A DNA stretch of 56,684 nt from UBA2965 sp036526135 (GCA_036526135.1 DATCZA010000004.1:1-56684); one strand, 5' to 3'; positions 17,451 to 26,466 are shown, numbered from the stretch's first letter. Translations and numbers: made by a program. Notes: generated by a model from the letters alone, not told the origin.

Positions 17451-20400
17451 CTACTGGGCGGTCTTCACCACCTCGTTCGAGTAGCCGCTTTCGTTGCCGT
17501 CCTGGTCCAGCGCCGTCATGGCGACGTGGTAATCGCCGGAGGCCAGATTCAGGGTATGGCTGGTGGTATACGGATCATTGAGCTCGACCACGTCCGTGTA
17601 GTTGCGACTGGTCTGCCCCCAGTAGATCCGATACCCGGCCAGATCGGTCAATGGGGTACCGTCGACGTTCTCAGCGGGCGCTGCCCATTCCAGAGTGACC
17701 GCATTGAGCGTCTCAACAGTGAGCATCTCCACCGCATTGCCTCCTGGGCCCGTGCAGGTGAGGGTGTATGTGGTTGCCGAGTCGACTGGCCCAACCACCT
17801 CGGAGCCACTGGTGTCGCGGGCACCGCTCCAGCCGCCGGAAGCGGTACAGCCCGTGGCATCCGTCGATGACCAGCTGACTGTGACGAGGCCGCCTGGATC
17901 GACCAGTGTTTCTGAGGCGCTGAACGTGACCGTCGGCGCCGCGCTCACCACCGACAGGGTCACGGTGGCGGTATCGCTGCCGCCATCACCGCTGCAGGTA
18001 AGGGTGTAGGTCGTGGTGGCCGTGGGCGCCACATCGACGCTGCCGCTGGCATCGCGGGTGCCTTCCCAGCCACCACTGGCGGTGCAGCTTGTGGTGTCGC
18101 TGCTGGTCCAGCTCAGAACGGCCGTGTCGCCGCTGTCGATGGTGCCGGGAGTAACGGACAGGGAAACCAGCGGCGCAGGTACTGGGGCCGGGTCGACGGT
18201 GATGGTCGTGCTGGCACTGGTTGCCCCACCCGCTCCGGTGCAGGTCAGCGTGTAGCTGCTCGTTGCGCTCGGCGACACGCTGGCATCGCCGCTGGTGCCG
18301 CGATCGCCGCTCCAGCTACCGCTGGCGGTACAGCTGGTGGCGTCGCTGCTCGACCAGGTCAGAGTCGTGCTGTCACCGCTGTCGATTTCCGTACTGGTCG
18401 CGGTCAGGTTCACAGTGGGAGCAGGTGGTTCGGTAACAACGACTGTCACGCTTTCCGAAGCGCTACCGCCGGGTCCTGAGCAGGTCAGGGTAAACGTGCT
18501 GTCATCGCTCAGCACGCCGGTAGAAGCGGAGCCGGAGATAGCCCGATCTCCGCTCCAGGCGCCGCTGGCGCTGCAGCTCGTTGCATCCGTGCTGGTCCAG
18601 TCGAGCTGGGTCGCCGATCCCTGCTCAACGCTGGTGGATGCGGCTGTCAGAACCACCCCGGGTCGGGGAGCAGGCTCGATGACCGTGATCGAAACGCTGT
18701 CGGTGTCCGATCCGCCGGGACCGGTACAGGTCAGAGCATAGGTTCCGCTGGCGGACAGGGGCCCAATGCTGAGACTGCCGCTGACGGAGCGGGATCCTGA
18801 CCAGTTCCCGGAGGCGCTGCAGCTCTCTGAGTCTGTTGCGTTCCAGGTCAGCAGCGCGCTCTCGCCTGCATCGACCGTCGTACGATCGGCGCTGATGGAG
18901 ACGACGGGCGGCGGAGGAGGAGGCGCCGGAGCCGGTGCGGGTTCCGGTTCCGGTTCCGGTTCCGGATCTGAGACCGGGTCCGGGTCCGAGATCGGATCAG
19001 GGTCCGAGATCGGGTCCGGATCTGAGATCGGATCGGAGACCGGGTCCGGGTCTGAAGCCGGGTCCGGGTCGGAGCCCGCGTCCGTTGCCGGGACCGGTGC
19101 GGGTTGAGTCACTTCTACAAACACTCGCCCGGTGCCCGTGCCCCCCAGGCCCACGCAGCTCAGGACATATTCCGTGCTCTGCTCCAGCAGCGGGGTCTGA
19201 AAAGTGCCACTGGTGGCCTGCGAGCCTGACCATCCACCCGAGGCCAGGCACTCGTCGGCGTCGCTGGCCGCCCAGCTCAGGCGGGTGCTGGTTCCCGCCT
19301 CGACAGACGATGGCTCCGCATCAAACGAAACGACTGGAACCGGCGCACCGGCGCTGTCGGCTTGGCGCAGCAACAGCTCCTCTATGGTTGTCGTATCCGC
19401 CAGAGCCAACTGACTGCCCAGGTCCTGGAGATTGGTGGTCACGGAGCTGGTGAGAGCCGGCGCCAGCTGGCCGCGGGCGGTATCCGGGGTTGCACCTTCG
19501 AGGGCGATCGCAAGCGTCGTGGCTTCGGCAAAGTCGAACGTCCCAAGCACCGCCAGGCCGCTCAGGGTCTGGTCGATGAGCTGCTGATTGGGCGCCAGCT
19601 CAGTGACGGAGCGGAGACTGCCCGGCAGCACGGTCTGCAGCGCGCTGTCCAGGAGCGGGGTGGCGTCCTGTCCATCGACGAACAGGGCACCGCTGATGAC
19701 TTCCACCCTGACCGCGGTTGCCGTGCCGAGCAGCGTGAGCGCGACCCGGGGAGACACATCTGGTCCGACGCCGTCCAGCTGGCCGTCAGCAATGTCGCAG
19801 GCAAGCATCTGGATCACTTCGTCCGTGGAGAGCGCTTCCGTGGTCGGCGCCAGCGCGGCGCTCGTGCGGCGGATCACCTCACCGAGGGCTTCGTTACCCA
19901 CCAGCACGGTGGCGATGTTGTCATCGGCAATCGGCTCGTTCATGGGATTCGGGATGATCTCCCCATCCCAGCCGAGGTTCATGTTGGCATCGATGTATTG
20001 CCAGGCGGTAGCGAGATTGGCCTCGCTGAGTCCACCCATGCACTGGGCGGTCTTCACTGCCAGGGTCGTGTAGGGTGAGGCGTTGACGGTGAGATCGCCA
20101 GACGTGAACGCCACAGCCAGCAGTTCAAAATCCGCGCCGCGGCCGGTGACCAGATCGGTGCCGCCGCTCACCCGAATGGTCACAGGCAGATCGGTGCCGT
20201 CGGGAACATCGATCTGATAGTTGGCGGCGGCATCGCTCTCGGCGGTGAACACCATTTGGCCTTCGGCGTCCTCCACCACGATCTGCGCGCCGACGATGGG
20301 GCCGTCCCCAACGCTGCCGCGAAGACTCAGCTCTTCACTTTGCTCGAAAATCTTTTCGCTGCTGCCGGTGCATGCGCCCAGAAAAAGTAGCGCACTCAGG

Positions 20401-20459
20401 CAGCCTGCCTGAAACCCCCGCGTTGCCCTAGGGGCCCTTCCCTCTCCGTTTCGTCCCAC
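17451..20459 (-). CDS. Large surface lipoprotein with six Ig-like repeats and a fibronectin-III end
   Basis: The 1002 residues begin with a lipoprotein signal (lobe ending LFLGAC, lipid Cys30). Next comes an Ig/carboxypeptidase-regulatory-like fold (about 45-120) and an Ala/Thr-rich helical region. Six copies of a ~85-residue beta-sandwich follow, each with the pattern (S/T)C-(S/T)-ASG-x-W-(S/E)-G ... Y-x-L-(T/S)-C-x-G-x-GG, whose two Cys could form one disulfide. A Pro-Asp-Ser repeat linker separates copies one and two. The C-terminal ~95 residues look like fibronectin type III (LAGYRIYWGQTSRNY). It is probably exposed on the outer membrane and may bind polysaccharide or another cell. Function is unproven. 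Confidence 0.82.
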   Translation of the reverse strand: MGRNGEGRAPRATRGFQAGCLSALLFLGACTGSSEKIFEQSEELSLRGSVGDGPIVGAQIVVEDAEGQMVFTAESDAAANYQIDVPDGTDLPVTIRVSGGTDLVTGRGADFELLAVAFTSGDLTVNASPYTTLAVKTAQCMGGLSEANLATAWQYIDANMNLGWDGEIIPNPMNEPIADDNIATVLVGNEALGEVIRRTSAALAPTTEALSTDEVIQMLACDIADGQLDGVGPDVSPRVALTLLGTATAVRVEVISGALFVDGQDATPLLDSALQTVLPGSLRSVTELAPNQQLIDQTLSGLAVLGTFDFAEATTLAIALEGATPDTARGQLAPALTSSVTTNLQDLGSQLALADTTTIEELLLRQADSAGAPVPVVSFDAEPSSVEAGTSTRLSWAASDADECLASGGWSGSQATSGTFQTPLLEQSTEYVLSCVGLGGTGTGRVFVEVTQPAPVPATDAGSDPDPASDPDPVSDPISDPDPISDPDPISDPDPVSDPEPEPEPEPAPAPAPPPPPPVVSISADRTTVDAGESALLTWNATDSESCSASGNWSGSRSVSGSLSIGPLSASGTYALTCTGPGGSDTDSVSITVIEPAPRPGVVLTAASTSVEQGSATQLDWTSTDATSCSASGAWSGDRAISGSASTGVLSDDSTFTLTCSGPGGSASESVTVVVTEPPAPTVNLTATSTEIDSGDSTTLTWSSSDATSCTASGSWSGDRGTSGDASVSPSATSSYTLTCTGAGGATSASTTITVDPAPVPAPLVSLSVTPGTIDSGDTAVLSWTSSDTTSCTASGGWEGTRDASGSVDVAPTATTTYTLTCSGDGGSDTATVTLSVVSAAPTVTFSASETLVDPGGLVTVSWSSTDATGCTASGGWSGARDTSGSEVVGPVDSATTYTLTCTGPGGNAVEMLTVETLNAVTLEWAAPAENVDGTPLTDLAGYRIYWGQTSRNYTDVVELNDPYTTSHTLNLASGDYHVAMTALDQDGNESGYSNEVVKTAQ
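18939..19085. repeat. Low-complexity tandem repeat coding for a Ser-Asp-Pro linker
   Basis: On the plus strand, units such as GGGTCCGGGTCCGAGATC and GGATCTGAGATC recur about a dozen times. On the coding (minus) strand they give repeated Asp-Pro-Asp-Pro-(I/V/A)-Ser units followed by Pro-Glu and Pro-Ala runs. The array lies wholly inside the Ig-repeat lipoprotein gene, between its first and second beta-sandwich units. It is likely to vary in length between strains by slippage. Confidence 0.8.
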
Positions 20460-20670
20460 TTTGCCTCTCCGCTCTTAAAGCCAACATCTGCGCGGCGGAT
20501 CGGTGGGTGCCATCTGCGGCGCATAGCGTCAGAACGGCTCGAGTATCGGAAAAGGGGACGTGTCTTCCCGTGAGGCGGTCGACACTTTCGACCCTGATGC
20601 GAGCGTTTTGTGGAAGGATCGTGGTTGGTTTGAGAAAACGTGACGGGTGCACAACGGTTGAGGTTCTTGG
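20460..20670. other. Intergenic, nothing recognised
   Basis: Upstream region of the Ig-repeat lipoprotein. Apart from the quinoprotein fragment that begins at 20671, I see no gene, repeat or clear promoter here. Confidence 0.35.
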
Positions 20671-20805
20671 GTTCCGCCCGCCCCGTAAGTTGCCACCTCG
20701 AAAACGAGCAGCGCGTTGCCCGACATCTTGCCGGTAAATCCGTAGCCGGAGCTGACGATGAGCTGGCCCTGGTAGGCGATCGGAGCGGCGCCGCGAGGTG
20801 CGCTC
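20671..20805 (-). pseudogene. Stray copy of the 3' end of a PQQ-propeller gene
   Basis: This stretch reads APIAYQGQLIVSSGYGFTGK then MSGNALLVFEVATYGAGG, nearly the same as the last ~40 residues of the quinoprotein at 6651-8600. By eye there are about 11 mismatches in about 115 aligned bases (20674 onward against 6669 onward). No start or other blade is present. It lies next to the SDR gene end at 20835, so it is a leftover of a second quinoprotein copy or a dispersed duplication. Confidence 0.7.
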
Positions 20806-20834
20806 AACCGCCAGCCACGGAACTCCAGGCATTG

Positions 20835-21674
20835 TCAGTCGGAGACGAAGGCCTCATAGGCGTCCTTGTACTTCGGATCCCAGCGGGACAGGGCGGATCG
20901 GTTCCTGATCAGGTCGTCCGTGTTCCACTGGATGCGCTTCTCGTCGAGGTCCCGCGGCGTGTCGTTGTCCGGGCAGAGCACGTAGAAGTCGCCTCGATCG
21001 AGCGATCGAATCAGAAATGCCACCACCTCGTCGGGCGTCCAGGCGCCGGCCGGCTTCTCGGGAATGAAGCGGGAGATCATGCCGGTGTAGGTGAAGCCGG
21101 GCACCAGCAGGTGGGCGGAGAGCTGGCAGCCTTCCACCTGCCGGAGCGCGTGGGCCAGGCTCTCGGTGTAGTTCTTCACGCCCGCCTTGGACAGGTTGTA
21201 GGCGTAGCCGCCCGGCGGGTTGGTGATGCCCTGCTTCGAGCCGGTATTGACGATCGCTCCCCGCTCGCCGGCTTCCAGCATGGCAGGGACGAAGGCCTGG
21301 CAGCCGTGAATGATGCCCCAGAGGTTGATCTCCACCTGCTTCTTCCAGACGTCCAGGTTCTCCCAGGGCGCGCTGGGCGGGAACCCCGCACCTGCGTTGT
21401 TCATCAGGCAGTGCACGTTGCCGAGCTTTGCCGCGGCTGTGGCCTGCAGCGTCTCCACCTGCGCAAAGTCGGAGACGTCGCAGACCTGAGTGTGCAGGGT
21501 GCCGCTGCCACTGTCAGCCAGGGACGCTGCCGCTGTGCTCAGAGCGTCCTCGTCGAGATCGGCGATCAGCACGTTCATGCCGGCCGAAAGATAGTGGCTG
21601 GCTGCCGCCAGGCCGATGCCACTGGCGCCGCCGGTGATCACCGCGTTGTTGCCTGCTTTTAGCCAGTCTGTCAT
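20835..21674 (-). CDS. SDR-family NAD(P)-dependent oxidoreductase
   Basis: Classical short-chain dehydrogenase, 279 residues, cytoplasmic. The cofactor motif is VITGGASGIG (12-21), the structural NNAG follows about residue 91, and the catalytic Ser/Tyr/Lys lie in NTGSKQGITNPPGGYAYNLSK (Ser about 143, YxxxK). Asp and no Arg after strand two (LIADLDE) suggests NAD rather than NADP. The long C-terminal tail (last ~60 residues, DPKYKDAYEAFVSD) resembles that of the SDR at 22485. Its ATG overlaps the stop of yceH by three bases, so the two genes are translationally coupled. Substrate unknown. Confidence 0.9.
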   Translation of the reverse strand: MTDWLKAGNNAVITGGASGIGLAAASHYLSAGMNVLIADLDEDALSTAAASLADSGSGTLHTQVCDVSDFAQVETLQATAAAKLGNVHCLMNNAGAGFPPSAPWENLDVWKKQVEINLWGIIHGCQAFVPAMLEAGERGAIVNTGSKQGITNPPGGYAYNLSKAGVKNYTESLAHALRQVEGCQLSAHLLVPGFTYTGMISRFIPEKPAGAWTPDEVVAFLIRSLDRGDFYVLCPDNDTPRDLDEKRIQWNTDDLIRNRSALSRWDPKYKDAYEAFVSD

Positions 21675-22321
21675 GACTTCTCTTCCTCGCGCTCTGCGCG
21701 CATTTGTTGCAGCGCTTCGCGCAGCTCGCGCACCTCCTGCTCCAACGCGGCCACCCGACCCTCGAGCTCGGCCGTACGGCCGGGGGCGCGCACGTGGGCC
21801 GCCGCTTCCGCAACCGGCATCGACTCGATGGTGCCGGACAGCAGGTGCGCATACTCGTGGTCCTGCCGATTCGGTTTGCGCGGCAGCCGTGCCACCAGCG
21901 GCTCACCTTCACGTTCCAGCAGGCCTTGGAGCGTTTCCACCACCGCCTGGTTGTCGGCGAAGTCATGCAAGCGTCCGCTGCGGGACCGCAATTCGCCCGG
22001 CGTCTGGGGACCCCGCAGCAAAAGCAGGCACATCACGGCGAATTCCGCGCTGTCCAACTGCACATCGGCAAACGGCGTGTTGCAGAAACGCTGGCTGAAT
22101 TTCTCCACCCGGCTCTTGAAATTCTCGTCGCTGGCGATCAAGTGCTTGGCTTCGAGATCACGAGCCGTTCGCTGAACGACGCCCGGCTCGAGAGAGAGCA
22201 CGGGATCGCGACTGGATTTCTGGTTGCACGCATTGGTCAGCGCGTTCACCGTCAGGGGGTATTGATCCGGCGTGATGACCGATTTTTCCATCAGGCAACC
22301 GAGCACGCGCGCTTCGTTCAC
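21671..22321 (-). CDS. yceH: YceH family protein (DUF480)
   Basis: The 216 residues match YceH. The start NEARVLGCLMEKSVITPDQY is the family hallmark, followed by PLTVNALTNACNQKSSRDPV, a first winged-helix unit, a second winged helix (FAVMCLLLLRGPQTPGELRS), and a C-terminal Arg/Glu coiled coil (about 180-213). Its molecular role is unknown; the double winged-helix fold hints at nucleic-acid or protein binding. The family is largely gammaproteobacterial. The stop overlaps the next SDR start. A divergent SDR starts 164 bases away. Confidence 0.92.
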   Translation of the reverse strand: MNEARVLGCLMEKSVITPDQYPLTVNALTNACNQKSSRDPVLSLEPGVVQRTARDLEAKHLIASDENFKSRVEKFSQRFCNTPFADVQLDSAEFAVMCLLLLRGPQTPGELRSRSGRLHDFADNQAVVETLQGLLEREGEPLVARLPRKPNRQDHEYAHLLSGTIESMPVAEAAAHVRAPGRTAELEGRVAALEQEVRELREALQQMRAEREEEKS

Positions 22322-22443
22322 GGTGAGTTCGATGTTCAGCTTGCGATCTCCAGACTTCGAGGTGAGGCAAGTGAGTTAGGGTACCACCGTTGAGCCGAGT
22401 CCGAGGGCTGCCCCGCACTAAGCGGCACCAGTCAAGTCTGTAT

Positions 22444-22474
22444 ACTCGAGCGTATGTACTCGCAACGACTCGAG
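22444..22474 (+). promoter_or_regulatory. Three ACTCG direct repeats upstream of an SDR gene
   Basis: ACTCGAG (22444), ACTCGCA (22458) and ACTCGAG (22468) occur within 31 bases just before the ribosome-binding site. ACTCGAG contains the CTCGAG palindrome. They could be an operator for an unknown regulator. Support is only positional. Confidence 0.25.
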
Positions 22475-22484
22475 GGAGAACGGC

Positions 22485-23318
22485 TTGAACAACTTCGAAG
22501 GCAAAGTCGCCGTAATCACCGGGGGCGCCACCGGCATCGGTTTCTCGTTCGCCAAAAGGTTTGGCGCGGCTGGCGCCAAGGTGATCATTGCCGGCAGGCG
22601 CCAGCAAAAGTTGGATGAGTCGGTCGCCGCCCTGCAGCAGCTTGGCTATGAAGCTGCAGGCTTCGTGTGCGACGTCTCTGACTTGACGCAAGTGGAAGCG
22701 CTGGCCGATTTTGCTGAAGCCAAATTCGGCGGGGCCGACGTCATCATGAACAATGCTGGAATTCTGATCCCGCCATCCACGGTGATTGATGCCGATCCGA
22801 AGCTGGTGCGCCAGCTGTTGGACGTGAACTATATGGGCGTCTGGAACGGAGCATCCGTCTTCGGCAAGCGCTTCATCGAACGGGGCACGCCCGCGGCTAT
22901 CTACAACGTCGGGTCCGAGAACGCGTTCTTCAACATCGTTCCCGGCATGTTCGCTTATGAGAGCGCCAAGCATGGCCTGCATTCCATGACGGATGCGCTG
23001 CGCGAGGAAACGCCCGACTTCATTGACGTTTCCTTCATCTGCCCGGGGTTCGTGCAGTCTGAAATGACCGCAATGGCGGGCGACATCCCCATGGACGTGG
23101 AAGAGTACACGTCCATTGCCTGGCCGCAGATTCTAAACGGCGAGTACTACGTGGTGTCGCACCCCTACAACGTGGTTTGGATCCAGCATCGCTACGACGA
23201 GATGATGAAGGCATACGAGACGTACGCGCCCCGCTACGACGGCGACTGGCAGTACGACCCCCGAGCGATGGCAGCGAAAGCCGCCGAGGCGGCGAAGGAC
23301 GACTGGAGAAAACGGTGA
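22485..23318 (+). CDS. SDR-family oxidoreductase
   Basis: The 277 residues form a classical SDR. The glycine motif VITGGATGIG is at about 10-19, the Arg pair after strand two (IAGRRQQKL) suggests NADP(H), NNAG is near residue 89, and the catalytic set is GSENAFFNIVPGMFAYESAK (Ser, YxxxK). The C-terminal tail, ending YDPRAMAAKAAEAAKDDWRKR in two pieces, resembles that of the SDR at 20835, so the two may share substrates. Start TTG at 22485 is preceded by GAGGGAGAAC. Three ACTCG(A/C) copies sit just upstream. Confidence 0.9.
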   Translation: MNNFEGKVAVITGGATGIGFSFAKRFGAAGAKVIIAGRRQQKLDESVAALQQLGYEAAGFVCDVSDLTQVEALADFAEAKFGGADVIMNNAGILIPPSTVIDADPKLVRQLLDVNYMGVWNGASVFGKRFIERGTPAAIYNVGSENAFFNIVPGMFAYESAKHGLHSMTDALREETPDFIDVSFICPGFVQSEMTAMAGDIPMDVEEYTSIAWPQILNGEYYVVSHPYNVVWIQHRYDEMMKAYETYAPRYDGDWQYDPRAMAAKAAEAAKDDWRKR

Positions 23319-23387
23319 GCCAACTCGACCTGCTTCGCGCCCTTGCCATCTGCTCATGAAGAATCAGGAGTAGGAAAACCATTCCTC

Positions 23388-23642
23388 ATGACCGAGCAGC
23401 CTCTCATCGGACCGGACGATCCGCCTCCTTTCACCGTTTTCAACCCGGAAGGCAGCGCTCGCGTGCTCTTCGTGAGCGACCACGGTGGCCGGGCTTTTCC
23501 AAAGGCGATGGAGCAGCTGGGGCTGGCGGACTGGGTGCTCGAGCGGCACGTCGCCTGGGATATCGGCTCTGGTGACGTGGCGGAGCGGTTGGCGCGCCAA
23601 TTCGACTCGCCTGGCCGCTGGTCAGGGCGCCGCGGGATCTGA
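23388..23642 (+). pseudogene. Truncated N-formylglutamate amidohydrolase
   Basis: The ATG at 23388 follows CAGGAGTAGG and opens a protein with the family start FTVFNPEGSARVLFVSDHGG (metal-binding Asp-His), LGLADWVLERHVAWDIG and VAERLARQFDSP. Here the reading ends after about 84 residues of a normal ~250-290. The frame runs into the 3' end of the oppositely oriented cytochrome gene, whose coding region it overlaps by about 20 bases. Key later metal and catalytic residues are absent, so it is presumed inactive. Confidence 0.7.
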
Positions 23643-24053
23643 GTCGCCGTGCTGTATGGATCGCAGATACTCGACTAGAGCGTCGATGCGCGCCGCTACG
23701 TGCTCCTCCGAGTCCTCTGCAAGGAGGAACTGCCACCCCCACACCGGCATGTCGTTGGTGCCGTGCACAGACCGCAAGGTGCGCCCGTCAATGACTTCTC
23801 TCAACCGGTCGGCGGGAAAGGTTCCGTTGCGCGCCTCGAGCGTTCGAAGATCTTCCATCTTGAACGCCATGCCTGCAGCCACCGGACCGTCGCCTGCGCC
23901 GCTCAACCCGTGGCAGCTCGCGCAGTAACCCAGATAGAGGTTTCTGCCATCGTACTCGTAGCCAGACCGTTCACCCTCCGGCGCGGCAGTCTGGCAACCG
24001 GCAATGGCAAGAGCAGACAGCAGAACGATCAGAACTCGGATCGGGATTCCCAT
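23622..24053 (-). CDS. Small cytochrome c lipoprotein
   Basis: The 143-residue protein starts at ATG 24053, which gives a short lipoprotein signal ending ALAIAGC (lipid Cys20). The haem motif CASCH is at about 44-48, with distal Met in NDMPVWGWQF, the pattern of class I cytochromes. It probably acts as a membrane-tethered periplasmic electron carrier. The open frame extends upstream, but those residues are not signal-like. No dehydrogenase partner is adjacent; the quinoprotein at 6651 is a possible but distant one. Confidence 0.82.
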   Translation of the reverse strand: MGIPIRVLIVLLSALAIAGCQTAAPEGERSGYEYDGRNLYLGYCASCHGLSGAGDGPVAAGMAFKMEDLRTLEARNGTFPADRLREVIDGRTLRSVHGTNDMPVWGWQFLLAEDSEEHVAARIDALVEYLRSIQHGDSDPAAP

Positions 24054-24266
24054 GGCATCTCCACGTATTGGTCTAGTCTCTGATGATGCGGGTCTGACTG
24101 GGATTTGGTGATTCGGGGTTCCACTTAGTGGCATCGGCTGGCGTGACCCACCGGCATCAGAGGAACCGGCCAACAACCTGACGAGGAGATAAGGATACGC
24201 AGCGGCAGCTTTCGTAGGCGGTCGCGGTGGGGGGACTGCCGAGCCGCGCGCGTTTGCGCAGCCTCG

Positions 24267-25817
24267 TCATCGCCATCTGAACAGCGGCCCACCGGAAATG
24301 TCGTTTCCATCCACGTCGCGTACCGGATTGGGCGGGTGGGTCCTGCGCGTGGCGAGGGACACAACCACGATGGCAATCGCGCTGCAAAGGAAAGCGGGGA
24401 CCGCGCCGATGTAGAGGGCATCCCAGACTTCCCAGTCGACCTCGGGCAGAAGGAGCACGACGAAGATCACCCAGCTGACGGTGCCAGCAGCGATCGACGC
24501 CCAGGCGCCCGGGACGTTGGCCCGCTTCCACAGCACGCCGCATACGAAGGCCGCCGAGGTGACCGGGAACGCCACCGCGCCCGCAAACACCAGCAGCCGG
24601 TAGAGGTCGCCCATGGCGAGGCCGAACACGAGCGCGATGGCCGTGAACAGAACCATCGCGGTCCGCGTTGCGCGCAGTCTGGTCCGATCGGAGCTCTCCG
24701 GCTTGACGGCACCGAGCGCCGTGTAGCCCAGCAGGGCGCCGCCAGTCAGGATGGTATCCCCGGCCGTGCTGACGATGGCGGACGCCACGGCAACGAAAAA
24801 CAGCACCGTGATCCAATCCGGCAGGTATTGCTGCACGAAGATCGGAAGCACGTCGTCCAGATCGGCTTCTGCGATGTCGGGACTCAGGATGAAGACGCAC
24901 ATGCCCACGATCACCGGAATCATCCCAAGCAGCAGGTAGATGACCCCGCCGAAAAGAAAGCCCCGCGTTGCCGAGACTTCGTCCTTTGCCGCCAGAGCCC
25001 GGGCGGTGAGCACCGAGCCGCCGAGATCGCCGATGGCAACCGAGAACCAGGCGGCCAGCATGTAGAAGACGCCGAGCATGCCCAGGTAGCCGTAGAAGCC
25101 CGTCGGTTCGCCAGCCGCGGTTGGCGCCTCGGTGTAGAACAAGCTGAAGGGCGGCGATCCATCCCTGGTGCCCGCGTTCTCGATGAAAGCAGCGGGACCA
25201 CCGACCGCATCCAGCGCCAGGGGCAGCACCAGGATCAGCACCACGGAAAGGATGATGAAGGCGAGCATGTCGGATCGGGACAGCGCCCACAGCCCGCCGG
25301 ACAGCGAAACGACGAGCACGATCATGCTGCCAGCCAGAGTCGCCATGACCGCGTCCATTCCGGTTACGACCTTGATGATCACACCGAGAGAGAGCAGCTG
25401 CGCCGATATCCAGGAGATATACGCCACCATGCTGATACTCAGCGCCGCAAGCCCGATCCCACGGTTGTACCGGGCATTGTAGAAGTCGATGGAAGTGGTG
25501 AAGCGGGAACGCCGGAACACGCTGACAAAGAAGAAACCACACAGAATCAGGGTCAGCATGGGCGACCACGGATCCCAGACGATGGCCTGAAAGCCTCCGA
25601 CGAAGGCTTCCTTGGCCCCACCGAGTATCACCGCTCCGCCCATCCAGGTCGCAACCACGGAGCCCATGACGAAGGGCGTCGTGAGGCTGTGCCCGGCCAG
25701 GATGAAATCTTCGGTCGATTGGCTTTTTCGGGAATAGAAGAGGCCCAGCCCCACGACGACGACGAAGTAGATGCACAGGGCGATCAGCGCCAATTGAGAT
25801 TGGTCAGAAATTTCCAT
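24267..25817 (-). CDS. Sodium:solute symporter (SSS family)
   Basis: An inner-membrane Na+-coupled uptake protein of 516 residues with about 13-14 hydrophobic segments. Family marks are the helix-2 region with DFILAGHSLTTPFVMGS, the ATWMGG loop, YNARYNRGIG and the helix with FVAVASAIVSTAGDTILTGG near residue 350, typical of sodium-site helix 8. Substrate is unknown; the position beside a regulator/alanine dehydrogenase pair and polyamine genes suggests an amino acid, organic acid or amine. Between it and the Lrp gene is a 140-base spacer, so it may be transcribed separately. Confidence 0.88.
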   Translation of the reverse strand: MEISDQSQLALIALCIYFVVVVGLGLFYSRKSQSTEDFILAGHSLTTPFVMGSVVATWMGGAVILGGAKEAFVGGFQAIVWDPWSPMLTLILCGFFFVSVFRRSRFTTSIDFYNARYNRGIGLAALSISMVAYISWISAQLLSLGVIIKVVTGMDAVMATLAGSMIVLVVSLSGGLWALSRSDMLAFIILSVVLILVLPLALDAVGGPAAFIENAGTRDGSPPFSLFYTEAPTAAGEPTGFYGYLGMLGVFYMLAAWFSVAIGDLGGSVLTARALAAKDEVSATRGFLFGGVIYLLLGMIPVIVGMCVFILSPDIAEADLDDVLPIFVQQYLPDWITVLFFVAVASAIVSTAGDTILTGGALLGYTALGAVKPESSDRTRLRATRTAMVLFTAIALVFGLAMGDLYRLLVFAGAVAFPVTSAAFVCGVLWKRANVPGAWASIAAGTVSWVIFVVLLLPEVDWEVWDALYIGAVPAFLCSAIAIVVVSLATRRTHPPNPVRDVDGNDISGGPLFRWR

Positions 25818-25959
25818 CCCGACTCATCCGCCTCCCCGTCGTCGAAGCACGCCGCGGCCGACTTATCCCCCCGGCGAATCCAGCATCAATCTGCCACCCT
25901 CACCGATTCTGCTAGTGCGATCTTACTCTGGACCACTAGTGGAAACCCCTAACGCTTGG

Positions 25960-26418
25960 CTAGGTGCGAATCGGTATCTCCGTGTTCTCGATGACCGTGC
26001 GCAGCGCGAAGTTCGAGTGCACCCGGTCCACGCCCGGCAGCCGCGTCAGCTGCTGGCTGTGGATACGCTCGTAGTCCCGGGCATCTGCGACCACGACCCG
26101 CAGGATGTAGTCCGAGGCGCCCGACATCAGATAGCACTCCATTACCTCCGGAACTCTGGCCACCGCATCCTCGAATGCCTCCAGATCCTTCCGCTGCTGA
26201 CTGACCAGGGTGATCTGCACGAACACGCTGTCCGGGTAACCGGCCAGGGTCTCGTCGACCAGCGCCACGTAGCCCCGGATCACGCCCGATTGCTCGAGAC
26301 GCCTCACACGGCGCAGACACGCGGAGTCCGACAACCCGACCCGTTCCGCCAGGGCGGTGTTCGGCAGCCGGGCATCGTTCTGAAGCTCCCGCAGAATCGC
26401 GCGATCAATTCGATCCAT
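25960..26418 (-). CDS. Lrp/AsnC-family transcriptional regulator, probable regulator of ald
   Basis: About 152 residues from ATG 26418 (MDRIDRAILRELQNDARL is the classic Lrp start; upstream in-frame codons are A+T-rich and not conserved). The helix-turn-helix follows (LAERVGLSDSACLRRVRRLE), then the RAM ligand domain (FVQITLV ... GASDYILRVVVADARDYE). It lies divergent to alanine dehydrogenase, the AldR arrangement. Probable role: to sense alanine or another amino acid and control ald and itself from the shared 147-base gap. Confidence 0.9.
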   Translation of the reverse strand: MDRIDRAILRELQNDARLPNTALAERVGLSDSACLRRVRRLEQSGVIRGYVALVDETLAGYPDSVFVQITLVSQQRKDLEAFEDAVARVPEVMECYLMSGASDYILRVVVADARDYERIHSQQLTRLPGVDRVHSNFALRTVIENTEIPIRT

Positions 26419-26420
26419 AT

Positions 26421-26466
26421 GCAATATTCTGCTTATATTTTCCAGTATATGACGTATATATTGTGC
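26421..26466. promoter_or_regulatory. A+T-rich divergent control region, possible Lrp/AldR operator
   Basis: A 46-base A+T-rich island in otherwise GC-rich DNA lies between the Lrp-type gene and ald. It contains GCAATAT at 26421 and an imperfect mirror ATATTGTGC ending at 26466, plus TATATTTTCC and CAGTATATGACGTATATA between them. Lrp-family proteins wrap such A+T-rich, weakly palindromic DNA. The role is inferred from context. Confidence 0.4.

Noticed and set aside
18939..19085. Short regular repeats that could be taken for a CRISPR array
   Set aside because: No spacers; the units are in-frame codons for a Ser-Asp-Pro linker.
24157..25776. Second minus-strand frame overlapping the sodium symporter
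   Set aside because: Frame-shadow of the symporter with Arg/Gly-rich composition and no membrane segments.
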